Position numbers and translations under genes: made by a program
From: Gambelia wislizenii
Taxonomy: Eukaryota > Chordata > Lepidosauria > Squamata > Crotaphytidae
Assembly: GCA_030847615.1 (NCBI GenBank)
Contig: JAUMIR010000011.1
Coordinates: forward strand, 38,237,001-38,301,000
DNA length: 64,000 nucleotides
Direction of reading: 5' to 3'
Notes under the pieces: generated by a model
Seen by the model: only the letters and a program-made list of their open reading frames with translations
Database searches by the model: none
Told to the model about the DNA's origin: nothing
Shown here: piece after piece, positions 24,201 through 34,300 of the stretch
How the letters are laid out: each line of letters opens with the position of its first letter
How positions within the stretch are numbered: position 1 is the first letter of the stretch

Positions 24201-27200
24201 AGTGTTGCAAGTGATACCTAAAGCACAACGGTGCAGCAGAGGTCAGTGTAACAGCCATCGTGCCTTTTCCTTACATTTCGCTGATACCATTATCAACATA
24301 ATCATTCCTACAACTGTTTTAATCTATTCATTGGTATCCCACCTTTTCCCCAAAACTGGGACTTAAGGCAGCGTGTAAAAGTTAAAACACAGATAAAAGC
24401 ATCTACAAGGATGTCAGCAAAAACACAGAAAAGGTTTTTGTTAAAATGCAATCAAGCTATTCATAGAACTGGAACCACTTCAAAACAAAAAAACAACAAG
24501 AGCATCTTATTAAATGACATCAATATAAGGGCACACTTGTAAGAACAGGAAAACGTTTAAATTAAATAGCACACCTCTATGAACTGAGAGCCCTTGCAGT
24601 CAGTTCCCAAAACCCCATTGGAATAGTTCTCCTTAGCCAACAAAATGACAGCAAGGAGGGAGACAGCTGAGCCTCATTCGGCAGCGAGTTTTACAGCCCA
24701 AAAGCAACCACCGAGAAATCTCTTTCTAAAAACGCCAATTTCCGTGTACTCACAACTTCATCAACTGGCTAGCTCAGTGGCTCTTAACCTTTTCTTTACC
24801 AGGGACCCCCTTTAAATGTCTTTTGTTGCCATGGACCTCCAAGACTTACTAACTCAAGATTTAAAACTCTAATAATAATACCTGATGATGATAATACTAA
24901 TAATACAATTACACCATCCATTAAACCTTCCCTCAGAGGCACTGGAGGGGGAGGGAAGACTTTTCTTCTCCTTATTCCTTCAAGTTTGTGGCTGGAGTGG
25001 ATTGAATGGCAATGTGCAGGCCAAGCCAGCCAGCCTTGGCCTTGGCTCCAGTCACTTGGCCACTCCACTGCAGGCCGAATAGTATTCAAGCCTTCACAGA
25101 CCCCCCGGGAGGACACTGCAGACCCCAGGGGGTCCCCGAACTACAGGTTAAGAACCACTGGACTAGTGTAAATAAAAGATAGAGGAAAGGATTGAAATTG
25201 AACAAATGAAATCAAAAATCCAGGGTGACCCTTGCCCCTCCAACGCCCTCTCCCGCTCTGGCAGGGCCAGAATTCCTCCCCCCCCCTCGGCCCGGCTGGC
25301 CCAACCCTGGAATGCCCCGCCCCGTCACACCTACCGACCTTGTAGTACCAGAGCAAGTATTTGCTTTTGCATTCTTCGCTGCAGAAGTCCCAGGTGTTGC
25401 CCTCCAGCTGCTCCGTGACGGCCCGTTGGCACGTCTGGGAGCAGTAGGTGCAGGTGATGCAGCAAAGGCCCAGGTTCTTGGTGAAATCCTGTTTGTAAAG
25501 AAGCACACAACCTGCGGAGAAACAACAGGGGTGAAACTTTCCCGGGGGGGGGGCGTGAGATGAGGCGCGGCGGAGGAGCGCAGCGGGCACTCTGACGGCG
25601 AGGAAAGCCCAGAGGAAGGGCTGAAGAGAGAGACACAGCAAAGCAGACGACAACGACGCAAAGGCACCCTAACAGCAAAACCCCATCCTGCACTGGCCCC
25701 CAGGGCTGAAGGGACGACAACACGGGGGAAGGGACGACAACAGGGGAAACTCGCCATCGCTCACCTCTCTGGTTCTAAGAAGAGTTTATTCCAAGCCATG
25801 GACCAGCCTCAGTTCGCGCCTTCCCCATGCATGAAGGTGGAAGGCACAGACCTGCTGCCTCCATCCCCAGACCAAGGAGGCCTCCACCTGACGCCTGGCC
25901 CCCTCCTGCCCTCTCACGGCCCCCGGCCCCTTCCTCCTGTCTGCCGGCGGCGGGGCTCCTCCATGCTCATCATGCGCCCCCCTTCTCTCCCAGGTACCTT
26001 CGCTGCAAAAATTCTTCTCCACCCCCGAGAAGCGGATCTTCTCGTGCAGCAGCTTCTCCTGCTTGCAGTGCTCGCACTGGGAGACCACCCCGTGCAGCCG
26101 CTTGAAGTCCTCGCAGCAGTCGCGGCAGCAGAACTGGTAGACGGTGTCCTGCCGGAAAGAGAGAGAGAGGGAGGAGCGGAGAGGCCGACCCAGGCCGTTA
26201 GAAAGAGGCAATGCTCATGGCACGGGGGCCAAGCATCCTGCCAAATGGACCCCCATCCCTACTGTCACCACCTTCTGGGCCCAACCAGGAACAGGGCTCG
26301 GGAAGGCACTACAATTCCCAGGGTCCACCGGCCACAGCAGCTGTGGGGTTCTGGGAGTTGCAGTGCAAAGACTGGTGCTCCCTACTCACAAAACCATTAA
26401 CCTGCAAAACCAGTGCACCGTTTGTGAATGAACGTTCACCCAAAACCATCCCAACACAAAGCAAAACTTTGCAGGACTGACTAGGCCGGCCAACCTCCCT
26501 CCCCTCCCATCGCAAACTATCCTTGGGGAAACAGCCACCCACCAGACCAGGCACCTTACACCCTCTCCCCACCGCCAGTAACTGTCCACTGTGTGGCCCC
26601 CGCCACCCCCGCCTCACCTTCCAATCCAGGATCTCAGGCTTCTCAGTGAAGAGGTTGTGGCAGGAATGGCAAGTCAAGTGGATCCCACCTTCAGGGCTGG
26701 CGCGCTGCATTTTGAGGGAAGGGGAGAGATTCAGAAGGGGACACTGGACCACCTCTGCCCATGGCAGGCAGCCTGCAGGCACTTGCCTGGCCCCGCGAAG
26801 ACCCCCATTCATGCACCCCACCCTCCCTCCCACCCAAGATGTTTCCAGACTCCCTCACCACCAGGGCATTCCCACCCCACCCACAGAGCACCACCATGTG
26901 TGCAGACACCGTCAACATCATCCACCTGGCCCCAATCCACCCGCTGATGCAAACCCTCCCCTGCTCCCCAGATGTCCTAAGAATCCCCCCCCCCACCGAC
27001 TACACTCCCAAGCCCAGCTGGCTGGGGACCCAAGTCCCTGCGCCCCCTTTTCCCACCCCTGAGGGCTGGCTGACTCCCACTGTCTGAGGAGGAGGGGGGA
27101 GTAACCAGGAGGAAGCCCTCGCAGGATTTTCCCAGGGGACGTCCAGCTGCTGCAGCTGCTCTTGGGAGGGAAGAGGGTTTTGGCCGTGGGCAATGGCGGT

Positions 27201-30200
27201 ACAAGACCAACATTCTGCGAGTAGAATAAATTATGCAAAGCACACAAATGTTAATTCGACTGATTTATTGGATAGCAGAACACAAACTCTCTTCGGCATC
27301 AGCAGAAGTTGACACAGTTTTATTTGAGACAGCAACCCCCACAATAGATTCACATCATATATAGATAGCGATAGAGATATCATTAAGCTAAGAATGAGAT
27401 GCGCACAGCTCGCCTTCCCCCAACCAGCTGCCCTCTGGCCATTGGCCGGGCTTCTGTGATGTCGGAGCGTTCGCAAACATTCTAACTCCTCGGGGAGAAG
27501 GGTTGGCCATACAGTGCTGGAACACGGAGCAGCTGCTGGCGGTCAAGCAGGGACGGGATGGTAAGGAGGGGAGGGGAGGTTGGGAACTTCACCCAAGGCC
27601 TCAGGACAGGAGGAGCCGTGTGCTGATGGGGCACCCGGGGGGGTCGGGGGGGAGCCTGGCCTTTGGAAGACCCAAGAAACAAGCTAGCAAAGCCTCACAT
27701 GCAGGGCGCAGGGGCAGGGTGGGGTGGCGAAGAGGGGCTCTTCTTATAGAAGAGGGGCACCAGGAAATGAGAAGGCAAATTGCACAGACAAGCCACGGAC
27801 GTTGCTACTCTTCTGTCATAACTGCAAGACAGGGAAGCTTATCTGACCCTGACAGGGAAGGAGCTACTCCTCCTTGGCCGACAGAAGTGCCACACCGCCT
27901 CCCATCTTAAGAGCTTTTAGCAGACACGGTCTTTGCCGTTCAAAGCTTTTCTTAGCAAACATCAAGAGCTAGAAGCTTCCCTTTTTTTTTTTTTTTGTTT
28001 TCCTCTCACCCTCTCTCTCTCTTTTTAAAAGAAAAATATATCAAAGCAGAGAGCCTTTTTCAGGAGTCTGAGGGATGCACCAGATCACAGCCATGCAGAG
28101 AACCCTGTTTCCTGGGGTTTGGTCCCGTCACTGTGACGGCGGCAGAACCTCCATATGTACCTGGAATTTGGTCCAGCAGCTGGGGCTGCAGAACTGGTAC
28201 ACCACCTGCTCGTTCTTTTCGTAGTAGCACAACTCTGATGGGGTCTTCCGGCAGAAGCTGCAAGGCCGAGAGGGTCCTGGGGGGGCAGGGGAGGAAGACA
28301 GAGAGAGAAAGGCCAGGCTGCTAAAGGTGACTGGTGGACTGTCTGGGAAAAAACCCACTCCCCCCCCCAAATCCCACGATACTGCTTCCCAAGGCTTGGA
28401 AAAGATACTTTTTTGGACAACAACTTCCATCATGGCTGGTGGGAGGACCCAAGGTAGCAGGAAGGCAAGTGACCCCTGTGTGAAAGCTCTGCAGAGCTGC
28501 CAACCAGGCACAGCAGTGTAACAGCAGCTGAGTGTGTCACATACACGCCCACCAGCAAGACAGGGGGAAAGGCAACTGATGGAAGGAAGCCACGTGGCAA
28601 AAAGCAGGACCGGTCCTGGTAGAGGCACCAGCTGGGTGATTCTGGGAGCTATAGTCCCAAAAGGTGAGCTTTTCCAAGTTCTCTTCCTATCTCAAGCTGG
28701 ACTCTTGGGAAGCGAAGATCCAGCATGCAGCATGCACGCGCACACACACATACACCACTTCCTCCAGCACACTGCAAGCTCCCCAGCAGAATCCGAGGCC
28801 TCAGCCATCCCTCCCCCAGCTGCTGCTGCTGGTCTGCAGCCCAGTGACCTGGGCCTCCTGGGGGTGTCTGTCAGAGAGTGAGGGGCACCGCTAGTGCTGG
28901 CTTACCTGTGAGGCCCGCCTGCTTGACTCTGTAAGAGGTGGTGCAGCAGATGGAGCAGAAGAGACCCATCTTGCCGTTCCGGTCTTTGTAGGTCAGCATG
29001 TCAAAGTTTTTGCAGTACGTCTTGCACCACATGCACTGGTAGACACGGGTGTGCTTCTGCAGAGAGAGAGACGGAGAGAGAGAGAGAGAGAGAGAGTGAA
29101 TGCCGGGGGGGGGGGAGCAGCTGCCAGGTGGGCTCGTCCACAGATGGACCTCCTTCACTCCAGGTCCACCCCCACATGTAGTTGCTTTGCAGCTGGCAGA
29201 CAATCACTGGCGCCCTCCCTCTCTCTTGCACACCCACAGAGGCATTCCAGCCAAGCCCACCATCATCCTGCTAAGCTTTTCTACAGCCTCCCCTCCCAAG
29301 ATATTTACAACAGTGGTGTCCAACCAGGTGCTTTGGACTCCAACTCCCAGAGGTCTGGGCTAGCTAGTCTAATGGTCAGGAATTCTGAGACCTGTAGTCC
29401 AAAACACCTGTAGGGTCACAGCTTGGACACCACTGATTTACAACCTCTCAGGCTGGGGAGGGAGCAACCCCTCCCTGCAGGATTTAGCAGGGCTCTTCTT
29501 GCACTCCCAACAGAGGAAGGGCTCCATGGTCCAAGGAGAGCTGAGGGGTGGTGCCCTACTCTTCCGCTCCGCCTGGCCTCTCACCTTCTTGTAGCTGTTG
29601 AGGCACGTGGTGTTGCAAAAGCGCTTCTGCTGCCCCTCGTGGAGGAGATATTCCAGTGGCAGCCCCTTGTTATACAGGTAGAGGCCGCAGTGGTCACAGC
29701 AGTTGGTTTTCAGCCCCTTGGTAGCTCGGAACTTGGTGAAGCAGGCATCGCTGCAGAGGCGGTGGACCACGTTCCCGTTGCTGACCTCATGCTGGATCTG
29801 GGGGGAAGCAGAGGGGATAGTCATCAGGGAGGGAGGGAGGGAGAGCTGGCGCCTCAGCCTTACACCCCAGTGGCTGAGCACAGCTGGCCAGGAGAAAGGA
29901 AAGGTCAACAGGACCTGAGGTTTTGTGGGCAGGAGGGATGGGACAAGGACTGAAACCTTGCCTGGAACCCTCCAGGAGCCTGCATTAGAGTCCTTGCTCT
30001 GCACCTCGGGAAGACACGTGTGCTAATCCTTATGTCTTTTCTCAAAGCCAATATGTGAACAAATACAATTGGAGAACCTCCTTTGCAAACTGGCAACCCA
30101 CAATTTAGTAGACCGACCTACCTACCTACCCTGCCTCCCAGTAATGCTTCTCTCCCGTACTATAATCCACTCTATCCTCCTTTCCTTGCTGTTGCTATCT

Positions 30201-31269
30201 GCCTTCAAGTGGCCTCTGACTTCTGGGGACCCTATCTTTGGCTTTTCTTAGCAAGGTTTCTTCCAAGGAGCCTTGCTCCGAGGCTAAATGTGACTTCCCC
30301 AAGGTCACCTGGTAGGTTTCCATGGTTGAGCCAGGAGTCGAATTCTGGTCCCCTGGAGTCCTAGTCCAAAACTCAAACTACTGTGCCACGCTGGCTCTCA
30401 AAAATATGCGTGTACGATATGACCGTGGCTTACAGCATCCCATGATAGGGTTTTATTGGCAAGATTTATTATTCAGAAGAGGTTCACCATCACCTTCCTC
30501 TGAGGCTGAGAGAGCAGGACTGGCCCAAGATCACTCGGTGGGTTTCTGCGGCTGAGCACAATTCAGAACCAGGTTCTTGGGAGTCCGAGTTCAACACTCC
30601 AAGCGCTGCAACATGCTGGGCCACTGTGCCCGTTCTTAAGATTTGTTCAGGAGGAGGTTGCCCTGGCCCTCCTCGGAGGGTGGAAGAATGTGACTTGCCT
30701 CCAAGGTCGCCCAGTGGGTTTCTACGACTGCGTGGGGATATGAACCCTGGTCTCTTGGAGTTCTAGCCCAGCACTCCAACCACTGCAGCATGCTGGCTCT
30801 CAGTGCTACCTTCCCTTCTTTGTGCCCCCCCCCCGACGCCTTGCTCTGGAGACTCAACAAGGGAGGCTGCTGCCTACAATTGGTCACGAGAGCAATCAGG
30901 CAATCAATCCATTTGCCTTTGAGGGGTACTCTACCCCATCGTTCCTTCCTGCACTCTACCTGCCTGCCGAACGAGATCCGTCAGATGACGAGCCTGAGTA
31001 GCTTTTAAAAAGGCACTAAAGACGGATCTCTTTCGGCAGGCCTTTCCCGATTAGTTCCCGGCCTCAGGGGCTCCTGGCTCTTTTTAGTCTGCTGGCTATT
31101 TATTATTTATTATTTTAATGTGATTTTATATCAGTTGTTTTAATGTTTTTGGTTTAATATCTTTTTATGGGGGAGGGTGGGTGGTGTTTGGGGATTTTAA
31201 ATTGTATTGGTATTTTAATTTTTGTAAGCCGCCCCGATTGTTTTAACAGAGGGGCGGGATAAAAATAAA

Positions 31270-31312
<43 letters not shown>

Positions 31313-34300
31313 TACACCCTTTCCCTTTCCTTACACAATCCCCACCATCACCTTGCCCAGTGTCTAAATAAGCTGATAGGAAGCTGCCTTTGTACCCTCT
31401 AAGGCGGCAGCATTGACTCCACCTGGTGCCAGCTCTGTAGCCCTCCAGGGAGGGTCTTTCCCCACTCACCACCAGTCATCCTTTTCTCTGGAGACGCAGT
31501 TCAGCGGGCTGGGCAAGGGCCTTCTGCACCCACATCAAGGGGTGCTAACCCCAAGCAGCTGCCACCTACTCCCTGCATGTGGTCAGCTGGTCATGGCCCT
31601 GGGCTATCAGTGGAGATACCTCTTCAAGCACATGCTCACCTCTCCAGCTTTGTAACACACACTGCAACGGACCGCGTCTGCTGAGGCTTCTGCAGTCTGC
31701 GATGCCGGTTTCTGCTGTTGGCCTTCGTACAGCGAGAGGCATGCGGATGTGCAGAACTCATGGAAGGAGCTGCCGGGGCCAACCTGGGCCACCACGGACT
31801 CCTTGCTGTTCCAGATCTCCCTGGAGAGAGGAAGGGTGTTGATTAGACTCAGGTGTATCCACACCACCCTATTATGGCACTCTGATACTGCCTCAGCTCC
31901 ATCCTGTGGAATCTTGGGATTTGTAGTTCAGTAAGAGTTAGGAATTCTCTAGTGGACGGGTGGGGAAATGCTAGAGGCTCAGGGGCTGCACGGCTCCCCC
32001 AGGAGACCTTGGAGGGCTGCACCTCCTGCTTAAAAAAATAATCCCCCAAATGTCTCCTTTTTTTAACTACTGGAAGCTGCTCTGTTTTTTAAAAAGGCCA
32101 CCCCTGAACCCAACATGGTGTGTGGGTGGGGGCAAATATGTGGTAAAAATCACCAGATACCCCTACAGGGCCTTTGGAGGCAAAAAGTGTTTCGAACCCT
32201 GGAGGGCCACACATCACCCACCTCGGCTCCAGTGCTCATCTCTGAGCCACAGCGGCACAAGAGTACAAGGTTCCATAGGGTGGAGCCACGGCAGTTCAAG
32301 CAGCAGCATCAAAATGCTGTAACTGGACAGTGGGAGTCCATCCCAGGGGAAGAAGGAGATGCTGATGGGTCCCCCCCCCAAGTCAGGAGGAGCAGGTTCG
32401 GCCGAGGACAGCCGGGCACAGCCATTAGCAGGGAGGGAGGGAGGGTCCCTGTGCACCCACTTTTTGCAGAAGGTGCAGTACTTCTTGTTGAGGGGCCTCT
32501 TGGAGAAGGTGGTGAGGCAAGAGCTAGAGCAGAAGAGCTGGGGGAGCCCCTTGCGCTGGTAGGCCGTCTGTCCCTTCTGCAGGGGTGTCCGGCAGTTGGC
32601 ACAGGTCATCTTGGCAACGGTGGAGCGGGCGGCCCGCTGAGCCGCCCGCTGGGCTGCCTGGTTGCGCAGAGACATGCGGGTGGTGCGCTTGGCGTGGGAG
32701 GGAATGAAGTCCTCGTCATTGGGGTCATCCACCATGCCGTCTGAATCCTCATCAGAAACGGGGACTGGAGGCATAAGAGAGAAAACAAGCATTGGGCATC
32801 CCTGATTATCACTAGGGGGCTCCAGAAGGGAGAGTCGACTCCTGCCCTATTAGGTCTACCTGTCAGTGCTTTTCCAAGCCACGTGTCCTTCAAGCTTTCG
32901 GGAAAAGGTTTGGGGCTTTTAGCTCAAGGAAAAAAGGATATAAGCAAGGGACACACTGGACAGATAGTGAATTATGCACATTGTGGAGAAAGCAGACGGG
33001 GGAAGCTTCACTCCCTCTCTTAACTCTGCAGCCACTGATCATACTCATTGGGGGACCGTGGCAGTTGTAGTCGGGAAAAGCTAGCCTTTGCAAGCTCTGC
33101 TGACACACGAGGCTGTTCTCTAGTCCCAACTGGTAAACGGGGAAGTTAGCACAGAACAGCACATATAACTCTATGAGAAAGCTTACCATGTTTGGGACAC
33201 TTCAAGTCAGATTGAGGCATATAAATTATAGAGGGCTATAAAATTATGAGACTTAAAGACCCTCTGATCTTGGAACCTAAATAGAACCATCCCTGGTTAG
33301 TACTTGGATGGGAGACCGCCAACAAATACCAGTTGCTGTAGCCTCTATTTCAGAGGAAGGAACTGGCAAAACCACCTCTGAGGATTCCTTGCCTATGAAA
33401 ACCCTCTGAAATTAATGGGGTCACCATAAGTTGACTTGAAGGCACATCCACACACTCATAAAATTATCCATGGTGTGAAAAAACTGACCAAAGAGGTTTT
33501 CTCTGACTCTCCTCATACTAGAACCCCAGTGAGGTCATCCGCTGTAGACGAAAGGCGGGATATTCAGGACAGACAAAGGAAGGACCTCTTCACACAGCCC
33601 TTAGTTGAACTGTGGGACTCACTGCCACAAGGAGTGGTGACCACCACCAACTTGGAAACCCTTGAAAGGGAACTGAATAAATTCCCTTTTATTTGCCACA
33701 TTTGCTAAAGTGGCAAATGTGGCTACAAGAGGTTACTGGCCACAAGGAATGTATGCTGCCTACAATACCAGAGCCAGTGCACAGGAGAGCTACTACACTC
33801 ATGGCCTACTTGTGGACTTCCCAAAGATATCTGGCTGGCTGCTGTGCAACCAAAAGCTGTAACAGGTAGACCTCCGCTGTGGTTCAACATGGCTCTTCCT
33901 ACATTCTTAACTCAGGACAGCGAAGGGACATGCCTCTGTCCCATCCACCACTGCAACCTCACAACCTCTTAATGGCTTCTGCCAAGACACAGTGATTCAA
34001 GATCAACAGATGAGCTGCAGTTGGGATCTGAGGAGAGATTTTAACCTAAAAATCTCCAGTCCAAGTCTGACTTGGGACTATTGGTTGCTGTGTGCCTTCA
34101 AGTCGTTTCCAACTCATGGCGACCCTAAGGCTAACCTATCACAGGGATTTCAAGGCAAGATTTCTTCAGAGAAAGTTTGCCATCCTCTGAGGCTGAGAGA
34201 GTGTAACCTGTGTAGGGTTAACTAGCAGACTTCCATGGCCAAGCAGGGGTCCAAACTCTGGTCTCCTAGAGTCCTACTCCAACATTCAAACCACTACACC

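Noticed and set aside
25141..25757. Long minus-strand frames (170-181 residues) around ZMYM3 exon 11
   Set aside because: Only 25339-25511 is coding; the rest is read-through into introns.
33285..33340. Possible 5S rRNA gene
   Set aside because: Only parts of 5S are present and they run into a SINE body; copies elsewhere have the same junction.
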